From: RBG-16-66-20 sp049651845
GTDB lineage: Bacteria > Pseudomonadota > Gammaproteobacteria > Burkholderiales > SG8-39
Assembly (NCBI GenBank): GCA_049651845.1
Contig: JBASCW010000106.1
Coordinates: forward strand, 1-61,168
Length of the DNA stretch: 61,168 nt
Direction of reading: 5' to 3'
This document shows positions 8,285-16,963 of the stretch, one piece after another. The notes below the pieces were generated by a model. That model saw nothing but the letters and a program-made list of their open reading frames with translations. It ran no database searches and had not been told where the DNA came from. The position numbers and the translations under genes are program-made. Each line of letters starts with the position of its first letter. Position 1 is the first letter of the stretch.

Positions 8285-9199
8285 TTAGAATAGGCTTGCT
8301 TGCAACGCATCGCCGGAGTTAGTCGGAAGGCGCGAGCGCACAATCATTTCGGCCGCTTCATCCAACACGATTAACGTAAGAAGTCGACGCGGAGTCGACC
8401 GGAACGCGATCCCATCCACGAAATACCTATCAAGGGGACCGTCAAGTCGAATCCAATATCGACCCCACAATTGCCGTCTTTCGAGGAAGTCCGTATATGC
8501 TGGCTCGTTCGCTCGAAGATCAAAGCGCAATCGTCCAGCCCTGCCGCTCTCCTCAGTGGCCTCAAGCCATCGAGCAACAAACATCCCTCGCTTCTCGAGA
8601 TACTCCCAAAAAATTACGCGCGCCTTGAGCGGAAAATGCTGCAAGAAGCACCTTGCAGCGGCCCTCAAAGAACAGTCAAATTCGTGCGCAAGCGAAACGA
8701 CTGTTGATACGTCGATTGAATGTTGCTTTAGGAACCGCTCCACCTGCTTCGGTGGTAAGAGGAGGCGAGCCGCGACAAAATCGCAAATCCGCTCCTCATC
8801 GGGATCGCGCCCCTCCTCATATTCCATGCCCAGTTGCTCTGATTCCTCACCTAAAGCCTCGAAAAATAATGTATGGGCAATCTCATGTGCAATCGTGAAT
8901 CGTCGACGCTGCTCTGAATGCGCGCGATTCACCGTAACAACGTAACCGCCGCCTGGCAGCCGACTTATTTGCCCGTCGCCTCCGACTTCTCGATACTCAA
9001 TTCCACGAATATCGCGCCTTCGCGCTAGCGCCTCTACATCTATCGGCGTCGAGAGTGCATCTAGATCCGGGAATGCGCGCTCGATAGCGCACTGCGCCGC
9101 CCGTAGTCGCGCGGGAAGAAACGGCGGTTCATCACGGCGCTTGGATCGCGATCCCCAATATTCACAGAATTTCGCAATCCGATGACTTGTTGTCAACAT
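8285..9199 (-). CDS. ImmA/IrrE-family metallo-endopeptidase domain protein
   Basis: 304 residues. The zinc motif RFTIAHEIAHTLFF (HExxH at 105-109) is followed by EERICDFVAARLLLP at 136-149, where the third ligand is expected in this family. Relatives cleave repressors (ImmA of ICEBs1, IrrE/DdrO in Deinococcus) to trigger a response. Residues ~185-300 form an unassigned C-terminal extension rich in Arg and aromatics. It starts 9 nt after the HD-domain gene and is probably translated with it. Base composition is lower in GC than the flanks. No separate repressor gene is visible, so the target is unknown. Confidence 0.85.
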   Translation of the reverse strand: MLTTSHRIAKFCEYWGSRSKRRDEPPFLPARLRAAQCAIERAFPDLDALSTPIDVEALARRRDIRGIEYREVGGDGQISRLPGGGYVVTVNRAHSEQRRRFTIAHEIAHTLFFEALGEESEQLGMEYEEGRDPDEERICDFVAARLLLPPKQVERFLKQHSIDVSTVVSLAHEFDCSLRAAARCFLQHFPLKARVIFWEYLEKRGMFVARWLEATEESGRAGRLRFDLRANEPAYTDFLERRQLWGRYWIRLDGPLDRYFVDGIAFRSTPRRLLTLIVLDEAAEMIVRSRLPTNSGDALQASLF

Positions 9200-9208
9200 C
9201 GATCGGGT

Positions 9209-11827
9209 TCAGCTATTGAATTCCTGAAATTTGTTGCGGAGTTCATCAATCGAATAAATGTGCCGAGGTTTTCGCCGGAAATCCTTTTCCACCGCAACAA
9301 CAAACGCTCGATTTTTCGACAATGATCCCAAACGATCTTTCGCGACGAATTCTTGGAAAACGTTCAGGCGGCCTCGCCAAATCTTTGAATCCTTGGAAAG
9401 TGGTGAAGCCGCATCGAATACTTCCTCATCTGACTGCAGCTCCGCGTCGCTAACAGACATCACCCGAGGTCTTTTTTCGCTCTCCCCTTCCGCCGATCTA
9501 GCGGCCAAAGGCAATGGCGCCTCAGACTGTTCAAGACCCAATGATGTCTGCGCAGCGGATACGTCCTGAGGAAACTGAACTACGTTATCGTCACTCGCGT
9601 CTACGATCATTGATTCGATATCAGCAACAATCGCCGCAAGGTCTAGCCGACACTTCTCAACCTCGGCGGAGTCCGACAACGTTTTCCCAGCTCTGATCAC
9701 AGCGTCAATGCGCTTGCCAATTGGTCCGCCTCGCACGAGATCTCTAACCACATGTTTCACGTCGAGCTCTTCATTCTCTTCACACATGAAGGCAAGCGCG
9801 GCGTGCATATGACTTTCAATACTGTATTCACAATCCGCGCATTCATGGCTTACTCGGCTAAACACGGACCATCTAGGCGGTGAGAAGTGCGACAACCTAG
9901 AATACAGCTGTGCGGCGATGCGAGACTCCGGCGGTAGATATTGCAGCCAACATGAAAGCGACAGCACGCTTCGCCATTCTGGCCGAAAGTCGATCTCACC
10001 TGGATTGTTCTCGGCAATCGCAACTATTCGCCGTACCAGCAGGTCAATGGCCTTTGATAGCCCGACCCCATCTCGAACATATTCAATCGCGGGATTGACG
10101 AGCAGAATGAGACGCCATAGCTTCTTGTAGTCGCTGTTTAATTCGTCCACTTTGTTTTGCACGGCAGGATGCTTTTCAAGCGTAACCACCGTGCTCGCCT
10201 GCAGCGCATATGTAGCGATACCCTTGGCCTGAACCTTACGCCCTGGCACATAAAGAATTAGAGCATCGTCTGGCCATCCAGCCTCCTGAGTAAGCTCGGA
10301 CTCGAGTCTTGTTCTGAGATCATCGCCATCCCCGCTTCCTTCGTGTCGAAGTACTTTGATCATTCTCGTCATTCTTTCTTCGACAACATGAGCAGCTACA
10401 CCTGGCATCAAATTCGCAACTGCTTCTTGATCGAGGACAAAACATGTCTTATACAGTTTCCGCCTCGCGATAGCTTGCAGCAACGAGATTCCTCGCAGTG
10501 CGCTCTGAATAGCCATCTGGTCGCCTTCCGCAGCAGCGTTCGATATTCGGTCCCAGCCGCGATATTCGAGCAACAGATGCAGACTCTCGTCTCCGACCTC
10601 TGGATCCAAAAGATCAGCAGGCAAGATTCGTTTTCGCAGCTCAGAAATGTCTTCGGTCTTGTTGACGATCCTTAGTGAGAGCTTCTTTACGTCGGATATG
10701 TCAATCAAATCCTTTCGACGTCCGACTTCATTGGGCTTTCCTATCAGTTTTATCGCCTTAGCGAACATCGCTGATGCCGCCACCTTCGTTTTGTGATAGT
10801 AAATAATTTCCGCGAACCGAAAACGCTGTCGAACAAGATCAATTACGCCAGCGCAAGTATCAAGCCGCGGGTGTCCATTGCGATCGACGAGCGACAGAGC
10901 CATTCGATACAGATAAGGCTCATCTGCCTCTTCCTTGCCGATATAAAAGCAGCTAATTACGCGGTCGTCTCGCAGGACATCTAACCCCACGTTGGTGGGA
11001 TCTCGGCGCAAATAGTCCAAGTAGTCCGCGCAAATGGTGTCGCCTACGATGTCGGCAAAATACGGATAGAACGCGCGACGCTTTTGAGTGTCGGCTAGGC
11101 CCTTCTTGAGTGCCTTATGGATCGGCGATGAGGAATCGAGTTTCTCGATAACCTTAACGAATGGAATCTTTTGTTCCTGATCTGCTGCTGATTCCTCTTT
11201 ATGAAGGCAGCTGAACAAAACTGCCCCGTAGACCTCGTCAGGCGAAACCCCTAGATGCTTGAAGGCTTCTGGATATAGGCGCTCGTTCGTAAGGACATCG
11301 CGAATTTCCGACGCAGTGTCCGACGAATCTCCTATCCAAAGATAGGCGAGCCGCTCCGAGCGGAAGTCATCATGCTTTGGATAGAGTCTGTCAAACTCAT
11401 CCTCGAGGGTATGTCCGAGCGGGATATGCGCTGCATCATGCAAGAGCGCCGCCCAGCTACAAATGTGGCGAACATACTCCCAGCGGTAGTCAAGTTCCTT
11501 TCCAGGAAATGGCAAAAAATCGCTCGGATTGACCGCACCGAACGGCCAGTAGTCTTCCTTCTGCGCATAGTTCTGACGTAGGCTGTCGACAAGCTTTCCT
11601 GCCGTGTGGGTCGCTCCCATCACATGGCTAAGGCGCGTATGCGTTCCGCCGCGGTACACGAGGTGCGCATAGCCCAACTGATAGATTCTCCCGAGACGTT
11701 GGAGCGCATCGGTCCCAAGCAGCGCGACGGACAGAGGGTCAAACTTGACGTCGCCGTGAATCTGGTCTCGGTGAACAGCAGGCCTTACTCGGCGCCCATC
11801 CAACCGCTTCTTCCCAGTTGACGTCAT
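9209..11827 (-). CDS. Large SAMHD1/dGTPase-like HD-domain protein with unassigned C-terminal half
   Basis: 872 residues. The N-terminal ~400 residues carry an HD phosphohydrolase core: THTRLSHVMG (His68), ALLHDAAHIPLGH (His130-Asp131) and ADYLDYLRRDP (Asp268). These have the order of the SAMHD1 metal residues H-HD-D, so dNTP or related nucleotide hydrolysis is plausible. Residues ~430-700 are helical and unassigned; ~700-780 are low-complexity and acidic; the end is charged. No membrane segment was seen. It is the first gene of a two-gene unit with the ImmA/IrrE protein. A-T-rich codons are commoner than in neighbours, which suggests transfer. Confidence 0.8.
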   Translation of the reverse strand: MTSTGKKRLDGRRVRPAVHRDQIHGDVKFDPLSVALLGTDALQRLGRIYQLGYAHLVYRGGTHTRLSHVMGATHTAGKLVDSLRQNYAQKEDYWPFGAVNPSDFLPFPGKELDYRWEYVRHICSWAALLHDAAHIPLGHTLEDEFDRLYPKHDDFRSERLAYLWIGDSSDTASEIRDVLTNERLYPEAFKHLGVSPDEVYGAVLFSCLHKEESAADQEQKIPFVKVIEKLDSSSPIHKALKKGLADTQKRRAFYPYFADIVGDTICADYLDYLRRDPTNVGLDVLRDDRVISCFYIGKEEADEPYLYRMALSLVDRNGHPRLDTCAGVIDLVRQRFRFAEIIYYHKTKVAASAMFAKAIKLIGKPNEVGRRKDLIDISDVKKLSLRIVNKTEDISELRKRILPADLLDPEVGDESLHLLLEYRGWDRISNAAAEGDQMAIQSALRGISLLQAIARRKLYKTCFVLDQEAVANLMPGVAAHVVEERMTRMIKVLRHEGSGDGDDLRTRLESELTQEAGWPDDALILYVPGRKVQAKGIATYALQASTVVTLEKHPAVQNKVDELNSDYKKLWRLILLVNPAIEYVRDGVGLSKAIDLLVRRIVAIAENNPGEIDFRPEWRSVLSLSCWLQYLPPESRIAAQLYSRLSHFSPPRWSVFSRVSHECADCEYSIESHMHAALAFMCEENEELDVKHVVRDLVRGGPIGKRIDAVIRAGKTLSDSAEVEKCRLDLAAIVADIESMIVDASDDNVVQFPQDVSAAQTSLGLEQSEAPLPLAARSAEGESEKRPRVMSVSDAELQSDEEVFDAASPLSKDSKIWRGRLNVFQEFVAKDRLGSLSKNRAFVVAVEKDFRRKPRHIYSIDELRNKFQEFNS

Positions 11828-11885
11828 GGAAACCGCCCTTCAATTCAATACGTTAACATCGCATCTTAGCAGAGCAGCCGCAATG

Positions 11886-11899
11886 TTGCCGTACGGCAA
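11886..11899. promoter_or_regulatory. Perfect palindrome upstream of the HD/ImmA gene pair (putative operator)
   Basis: TTGCCGTACGGCAA is a perfect 14-bp inverted repeat centred about 65 bp upstream of the HD-gene ATG, in the only non-coding stretch (11828-11963) that could hold its promoter. The size and symmetry fit a dimeric repressor site. No cognate regulator gene is in the unit. Confidence 0.4.
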
Positions 11900-11963
11900 A
11901 AGTAACTGGATTTGATCGTTGGTTTGGCAAAAAGCTGTCCGTCGTCAACGTGACTCACTGTTG

Positions 11964-12896
11964 TCACATCTTCTTTGAATTTGACTGCGCAATAGGCGCG
12001 AATCCTGCACGTTCTAGTTGAGACGAAATAGTGGGAACGAATCGGATTTCGTCGACATCGATGGCGATATGCCCAGCAGTCGGATACGCGAAGTGAGTGC
12101 CTAAGACGAGTATCCTTTTGCTTGCGTATTTGTTCCGAAAATCATGCCGCGTCTTCTGCGCCGCTTTCGGATCAACGTCAAAGCGACTCCCCATCTCCGG
12201 CATCGCGCACTGCACTGGGTGATGCATGATGTCCCCGGTAATCACCGCCTCCTCGCCCTTTGAGCTGATTCGCACGCTCACGTGCCCGGGCGTATGGCCG
12301 GGCGTGGGTTCGAGGTAGACCTCTGAGGTGAGCTTGTGGTCGGTCTCGACGAGGTCGGCGAGGCCAGCCTCCAGTATTGGGCGGACGGAGTCGTTGCGCA
12401 CTTCGCGGTCGGGGCCGGCGGCTTCGTTCTTCCAGTAGTCCCATTCCTTGCGGCCGATGAGGTAGCGGGCGCTGGGGAAGGTCGGCACCCATTTGCCGTC
12501 TTTCAGCATGGTGTTCCAGCCGACGTGGTCCACGTGCAGGTGGGTGCAGAGGACGGTGGTCACGCGCTCGCGCGGGAAGCCGACCTCGGCCATGTCTTCG
12601 AGGAAGCGGCCCTTGCGCATGTTCCAGTTCTTCACTTCGCGCGGCTTGTCGTTGCCGATGCAGGTGTCCACCACGATCACCCTGCCCTGCGACTCGACGA
12701 CGAAGGCGTGGATCGAGGAGATCAGCAGGCCGTCGTCGGTCAGGAAGTGCGGCTTCAGCCAGGCGTGCTGGAGCAGTTTCTCGGGCGTGCAGTCGGCGAA
12801 GAGGAAGCTCGGCGGCGTGGGGCCTTCGGACTCTACGATGCGCGAGATGCGCACGTCACCGATCTGCCAGTGCAGGACCGGATAGGTGGTGGCCAC
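11964..12896 (-). CDS. Metallo-beta-lactamase-fold hydrolase
   Basis: 310 residues. The MBL motif THLHVDHVGW gives His119, His121, Asp123 and His124. Further ligands are expected in PTPGHTPGHV (near 207) and VITGDIMHHP (near 228), and a final His in LGTHFAYPTAGH. The fold covers lactonases, phosphodiesterases and esterases; a quorum-quenching lactonase or related hydrolase is possible but cannot be told here. No signal peptide. The last ~60 codons are less GC-rich than the rest, next to the atypical insert. Confidence 0.88.
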   Translation of the reverse strand: MATTYPVLHWQIGDVRISRIVESEGPTPPSFLFADCTPEKLLQHAWLKPHFLTDDGLLISSIHAFVVESQGRVIVVDTCIGNDKPREVKNWNMRKGRFLEDMAEVGFPRERVTTVLCTHLHVDHVGWNTMLKDGKWVPTFPSARYLIGRKEWDYWKNEAAGPDREVRNDSVRPILEAGLADLVETDHKLTSEVYLEPTPGHTPGHVSVRISSKGEEAVITGDIMHHPVQCAMPEMGSRFDVDPKAAQKTRHDFRNKYASKRILVLGTHFAYPTAGHIAIDVDEIRFVPTISSQLERAGFAPIAQSNSKKM

Positions 12897-12924
12897 CCGC
12901 GGATGCTACACGCCGCGGGCGCCG

Positions 12925-13104
12925 TCACTTCAGGGTCGGAAACTCGCCCGGCAAAACCGGCGACTTGACGATTTCGACCTCGAAGGTGTCGCGATCCGGC
13001 GGGGGTTCCGGCAACGAGGACTCCTCATCGGGATCAGGTGTGTAGATCTCGACCTGTTCCGGCGCGTCATCGCCGGACTTCTCTATGGGCTCTTTCTGGG
13101 ACAT
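12925..13104 (-). CDS. Small acidic hypothetical protein
   Basis: 59 residues from the ATG at 13104, which is preceded by AGGGA at good spacing. The chain is acidic and proline-rich (MSQKEPIEKSGDDAPEQ; PDPDEESSLPEPPPDRD), with no hydrophobic segment, and probably disordered. It lies divergent from the Spy-like gene. No family was recognised. A longer reading to 13176 exists but would lack an RBS. Confidence 0.5.
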   Translation of the reverse strand: MSQKEPIEKSGDDAPEQVEIYTPDPDEESSLPEPPPDRDTFEVEIVKSPVLPGEFPTLK

Positions 13105-13175
13105 AGTTCCCTGTCGGTGGTGGGCAACGCGCTCCGGTTGCGTGGCGTGCGTATCTGATCCGAAAGGAGACCCCA

Positions 13176-13724
13176 ATGAAAATCATGAATCAATTCGCCC
13201 TGGCGCTCGTCGTTTCAAGCGCTCTCGCCCTACCTACGGCGGCGCAACAGCGCGAGCTGCCGCGCCAGCCCCCCGGTCACCCGATGCAGGGAATGATGGA
13301 AGGCGGCGGCATGATGAGAATGATGGGCGGGGGCGGCGATGCCGCGGGACGCGAGCGGCCGCAATTGACCCTCGCGCTGCAACATCGCGCGCAACTCGGC
13401 CTCACCGAGGCGCAGGGCAAAATGCTGGAGGACCTGGTGAAGCAGTTTCGCGGCACGGCAGAGAAGCGCGTGCGCGAGCTGGAAGTCGCGGAAACGCAGC
13501 TCGCGGCGCTTCTCAAGCAGGACGCTTCGGCAGGAGCGCAGGTCGAGGCCAAAGTACGCGCGATCGAAAAGCTGCGCGTCGACCTGCGCCTGGAGCGTAT
13601 CCGGACGATTGCCGAGGGCCGCGCGACGCTCGACGCGGAGCAGCGCGCAAAGCTCGACCAGATCGCCTCCCAGGATCGCGGCATGATGGGCATGCGCGGC
13701 GGCATGGAAGGCATGAACCACTAA
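13176..13724 (+). CDS. Spy/CpxP-like periplasmic protein (LTXXQ family), Met-rich
   Basis: 182 residues. Signal peptide MKIMNQFALALVVSSALALPTAAQ; a Met/Gly-rich linker (GMMEGGGMMRMMGGGG) likely to bind copper or other soft metals; then helical Spy-type core segments LGLTEAQGKMLEDL and LDAEQRAKLDQIASQ. Spy/CpxP proteins are periplasmic chaperones or metal sensors induced by envelope and copper stress. The RBS AAAGGAGA is strong. It lies at the edge of the copper island and converges with the following membrane protein, overlapping it by 4 bp. Confidence 0.8.
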   Translation: MKIMNQFALALVVSSALALPTAAQQRELPRQPPGHPMQGMMEGGGMMRMMGGGGDAAGRERPQLTLALQHRAQLGLTEAQGKMLEDLVKQFRGTAEKRVRELEVAETQLAALLKQDASAGAQVEAKVRAIEKLRVDLRLERIRTIAEGRATLDAEQRAKLDQIASQDRGMMGMRGGMEGMNH

Positions 13725-14179
13725 CGGCTCGCTGCCGCTCGATCCCGGAGCTTGCGCGCGACGGCGAAGATCGCCGGCGGAAGCAGCAGCATCTGCAGCA
13801 CCGGCGCGGCGCCGACATCGGCCCACGGAACCATCGGCATGAGATCCGAGTATTGCCAGCGCCTCGCGATGTGCAAGCCCCACCATTCCACCGCGAAGCC
13901 CACCGCAAGTCCCGCGATCGCCATCGCGACATAGCTTGCGGCCCCGGGCCGCAGATACCAGTCATGTGACCGCATGACCGCCGCCACGACCACGAAGAGG
14001 ATAAGGACGAGCAGCCCGTCGCCGAGCGCCGCCACGAAGCAATGCCAGAAGGCGGCTGGCAACTCGACGCCTTCATAGAGCGGCGTTTGAGCCAGCTCCC
14101 AAACATAGTTGGAGATCGCCGCCAGCGCGAAAATCAGAAAAAGCCGGCGTAACAGAATGGCGGCTTCGCGCGTCACCAT
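13721..14179 (-). CDS. Small four-helix membrane protein
   Basis: 152 residues with about four hydrophobic segments: LFLIFALAAISNYVW (~12-27), GLLVLILFVVVAAVM (~55-69), YVAMAIAGLAVGFAV (~82-97) and APVLQMLLLPPAIFAV (~125-140). A conserved-looking motif WELAQTPLYEG follows helix 1. No catalytic motif was recognised. It sits upstream of msrQ in the same direction, about 40 bp before the island's minus-strand genes. Function unknown. Confidence 0.65.
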   Translation of the reverse strand: MVTREAAILLRRLFLIFALAAISNYVWELAQTPLYEGVELPAAFWHCFVAALGDGLLVLILFVVVAAVMRSHDWYLRPGAASYVAMAIAGLAVGFAVEWWGLHIARRWQYSDLMPMVPWADVGAAPVLQMLLLPPAIFAVARKLRDRAAASR

Positions 14180-14219
14180 TTGCCACGTCCTGAGGTCCGA
14201 TGACCGACTTGGGATGCTA

Positions 14220-14852
14220 TCAGCGAGTGGCCGGCACCGCCGCGCGCCGCTCCACTGTGTGTCTGAGCGCGCGATAGCCGAGCAGGAGCGCGAGAATCAC
14301 GGCATAGATCGCCGGCTCGGTGACGTCGCGCTTCACCATCCACCAGAAGTGCAGCACGCCGAGCGGCGCGATCACGTACACCAGGCGGTGCAGCGCGAGC
14401 CAGCGCTTCGCGCCCAGCCGCCGCAGCATCGCGTTCGTCGACGTGACGGCGAGCGGGACCATGAGCAAGAGCGCGGAAAAGCCGACGGTGATGAAAGGCC
14501 GCTTGACGATGTCGGCCAGGATCTCGCCGACCTGGAACACGTGATCGAAGGAAACGTAGCTCGACAGGTGCACCACGCCGTAGAAAAACGCGTACAGCCC
14601 GAGCATGCGCCTCAGGCGCAGCAGCCAGTTCCAGCCGAGCAGCTCGCGCGCCGGCGTCACCGCGAGCGTGACCAGGAGAAAACGCAGCGTCCAGTCGCCG
14701 GTCGCGCGCGTGATGTACTCGGCCGGGTTGGCGCCGAGCCACTCGGGAAAGTAGGCGACGCCGGCCGCCAGCCGCGCGAGCGGCAGCAGCGCGGCGATGA
14801 AAACAAGCGCCTTCACCGCGCTCACGACCTTCTGCGACGGCAGCACGGGCAT
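14220..14852 (-). CDS. msrQ: Methionine-sulfoxide reductase heme-binding membrane subunit
   Basis: 210 residues, about six hydrophobic helices, typical MsrQ/YedZ length. Helices carry the family's His residues (YGVVHLSSYV, LHRLVYVIAPLGVLHFWW) that bind b-type heme. MsrQ passes electrons from the quinone pool to MsrP for repair of oxidised methionines in periplasmic proteins. The ATG overlaps the msrP stop as TGATG, so the two are coupled. The position inside a copper island fits repair of Met-rich proteins damaged by hypochlorite or copper stress. Confidence 0.9.
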   Translation of the reverse strand: MPVLPSQKVVSAVKALVFIAALLPLARLAAGVAYFPEWLGANPAEYITRATGDWTLRFLLVTLAVTPARELLGWNWLLRLRRMLGLYAFFYGVVHLSSYVSFDHVFQVGEILADIVKRPFITVGFSALLLMVPLAVTSTNAMLRRLGAKRWLALHRLVYVIAPLGVLHFWWMVKRDVTEPAIYAVILALLLGYRALRHTVERRAAVPATR

Positions 14853-15805
14853 CAGTAGAACTTCTTCAGATCCATGCCGGCGTAGAGGCTCGCCACCTGC
14901 TCGCCGTAGCCGTTGAACAGAAGCGTCTCGCGCTTCGCGAAGAGATCGGGGATGCGCCGCTCGCGCTTCTGCGTCCAGCGCGGATGGTCGACCGCGGGAT
15001 TGACGTTCGAATAGAAGCCGTACTCGCGCGCATTGGCCTTCTCCCATGCGATGCGCGGCTGCTGCTCGGTGAAGCGGATGCGCACGATGGATTTCGCCGA
15101 CTTGAACCCGTACTTCCACGGCACCACGAGCCGTACCGGCGCGCCGTTCTGGTTCGGCAGCACCTCGCCATACAGTCCGACCGCGAGAATCGTGAGGGGA
15201 TGCGTGGCTTCGTCGATCCTCAGCCCCTCGACGTAGGGCCAGTCGAGCGCCCCGCGCCGCACGCCGGGCATGGTGTCGGGCTGCACGGCGCTAGAGAACT
15301 CGACGAACTTCGCTTTCGAGGTCGGCTCGACGAGCTTCGCCAGGCGGTTGAATTCGAACCCGATCCACGGAATGACCATCGACCAGGCCTCGACGCAGCG
15401 CAGCCGGTAAACGCGCTCCTCGAGCGGAAACTTGAGCAGCTCCTCGATGCCGAACACGCGCGGCTTCGCGACCTCGCCCTCCACCGCGACAGTCCAGGGG
15501 CGGGTTCTCAGCCTCCCGGCATGTACCGCCGGATCGGACTTATCGACCCCGAATTCGTAGAAGTTGTTGTACGCCGTCACGTGCTGGTACGAGGTGAGCG
15601 GTTCGCGCGTGCTGAGCGGACTATTCGCCACGCCCGCCAGCTTCTGCAGGCCGAGCGTCTTTTCCTGCGCACGCGCCCGCGGCGCAAGCAAGCCGGTCGC
15701 GCCAAGCAGCGGCGCCGCCGCCGCGAGCCTGAGGAAATCGCGCCGTCGCTCGTAGACCGCGCGTGGCGTGATCTCCGACGAAGCAATGTCTCCCGTTCGT
15801 TTCAT
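14852..15805 (-). CDS. msrP: Periplasmic methionine-sulfoxide reductase catalytic subunit (molybdenum)
   Basis: 317 residues (E. coli MsrP 334). A twin-arginine signal (RRRDFLRLAAAAPLLGATG) precedes the sulfite-oxidase-like fold. The Mo-ligand cysteine is in YRLRCVEAWSMVIPW, and the substrate region has WKYGFKSAKSIVRI. It reduces Met-sulfoxide in the periplasm with electrons from MsrQ. The ATG at 15805 (MKRTGDIASSE) was chosen as a typical MsrP beginning; a longer frame to 15964 adds an unlikely extension. Confidence 0.92.
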   Translation of the reverse strand: MKRTGDIASSEITPRAVYERRRDFLRLAAAAPLLGATGLLAPRARAQEKTLGLQKLAGVANSPLSTREPLTSYQHVTAYNNFYEFGVDKSDPAVHAGRLRTRPWTVAVEGEVAKPRVFGIEELLKFPLEERVYRLRCVEAWSMVIPWIGFEFNRLAKLVEPTSKAKFVEFSSAVQPDTMPGVRRGALDWPYVEGLRIDEATHPLTILAVGLYGEVLPNQNGAPVRLVVPWKYGFKSAKSIVRIRFTEQQPRIAWEKANAREYGFYSNVNPAVDHPRWTQKRERRIPDLFAKRETLLFNGYGEQVASLYAGMDLKKFY

Positions 15806-15960
15806 TGGGCGTCCCGGGTCGATCAATTCGCCCTTGGTCGCCGTGGCCACGCCAATCCTTACACTCGAGCAGATGTAGATATTCTGATCAAGACGCTCAG
15901 GCCTGCTCATTGGCGCGGCACGCGCATCTTCATCGCACTGACGCCGCCGGCGCTCCATTC

Positions 15961-16362
15961 TCAATCGATCCTGATGATGATGTAGCTCTCGCCGGACTTT
16001 ACGAATTCGAAAGAGATCGTATCGCCACGATCCATCCTGTCGAAGAGCGCTTGGTCCCTGACCGTGAATGTCATGGTCATCGCAGGCCAGTCCAGACTCG
16101 CCACCGGCTCATGTTTGATCACCACCCCGGCGATCTCGGGTGCGACGCTGGTCACGTATCCGACGGCTCGGTGGACGCGCTCTTGCGCTTTTCTCTCGGA
16201 CTTCGTCGCACCCATGTCCGTGCCCTTTGTGCCGTGCTGGGCAATGCTCGGCGAGGTGCTCACAATGGCCATTGCAACGGCGCTCGACAGCGCGGCGAGC
16301 GGTTTCAGAAGCGCTGTGGCTGCGATTGCGATCAACCCCTTCAGCGTGAACATCGTTGTCAT
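15961..16362 (-). CDS. CusF-type periplasmic copper-binding protein (copy 1)
   Basis: 133 residues. An N-terminal hydrophobic signal (ATALLKPLAALSSAVAMAIV) is followed by the CusF OB-fold. Its copper site residues are seen in HEPVASLDWPAMTMTFTV (His, Trp, two Met). The end FEFVKSGESYIIIRID is the last beta-strands. CusF delivers Cu(I)/Ag(I) to CusCBA. The RBS GGAGG is placed well for the ATG at 16362. It stands apart from the cus operon and just upstream of msrPQ on the same strand. Confidence 0.87.
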   Translation of the reverse strand: MTTMFTLKGLIAIAATALLKPLAALSSAVAMAIVSTSPSIAQHGTKGTDMGATKSERKAQERVHRAVGYVTSVAPEIAGVVIKHEPVASLDWPAMTMTFTVRDQALFDRMDRGDTISFEFVKSGESYIIIRID

Positions 16363-16444
16363 CCTTGCCTCCGCGAAATATCGACGCAGACCGCATCACT
16401 GCGGCCTGCTTTTCCTCTCCGAACCGGAGAGCCTCAGTGGCGAG

Positions 16445-16762
16445 CTACGCGAAGGAGTTGGGCGGAGGGACCGGCGGTGCAAGAACGAACAGCGCCGGCA
16501 GATGCAAAGCGGGCACACTAGAAAACGAGCGCTCGCCGGAGGAAAGCGACCAGTGCCGCAGGAGCAACGGAGCGGCGCACACAGAGCAGTGGCCGGATCC
16601 ACTCGTAGTACGGCTGCCAGAAGGGCAGTTCAGGCAGCATCCCATCGGAACCGCCTCGCGGCACGGCATGCCGCTCGTAGCAACGGCATGAAGCGGCAGC
16701 CACAAGCCCAGCAGCAGAATTGCGACCCGAAGAGGTTTTGGCCAAAGCATGGCTATTGGCAT
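16445..16762 (-). CDS. Small cysteine-rich exported protein
   Basis: 105 residues. A signal-like segment (LRVAILLLGLWLPLHAVA) precedes a Cys cluster, MPCREAVPMGCCLNCPSG and GHCSVCAAPLLL (six Cys in all), and a Pro-rich tail. No family was recognised by name. The layout (signal, CxxC-like cluster, Pro-rich C-terminus) recurs in two other ORFs of this island (27314-27697 and 34386-34694). A metal-binding or regulatory leader role is inferred from context. An in-frame ATG at 16750 is an alternative start; no good RBS is visible for either. Confidence 0.5.
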   Translation of the reverse strand: MPIAMLWPKPLRVAILLLGLWLPLHAVATSGMPCREAVPMGCCLNCPSGSRTTSGSGHCSVCAAPLLLRHWSLSSGERSFSSVPALHLPALFVLAPPVPPPNSFA

Positions 16763-16963
16763 GCGCTTGCCCTATTAGGCATGTCTTCAACGCCGGGGTT
16801 CAAGTTCTTCACTCAACAGGTGGCAGGCCGGAATCCCTGTTGCGCTGCGAGATAACGCGCGGACGCCGGGGCGCCGGCGCCGGGCATCACCTGGAAGTTG
16901 CACTTCATCACCAGCGTTCGCGCGCGATGCAGGCCTGGTCCGGCGGGCCGCACAGGCTGGGAA

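Noticed and set aside
11950..11967. GTGAC-N8-GTCAC dyad at the end of the MBL gene
   Set aside because: Short, overlaps the MBL stop codon and no T-run follows; not enough for an operator or terminator.
16763..16963. Possible gene in the gap between the Cys-rich ORF and the cyclase
   Set aside because: Only short unsupported frames; no RBS or family-like sequence.
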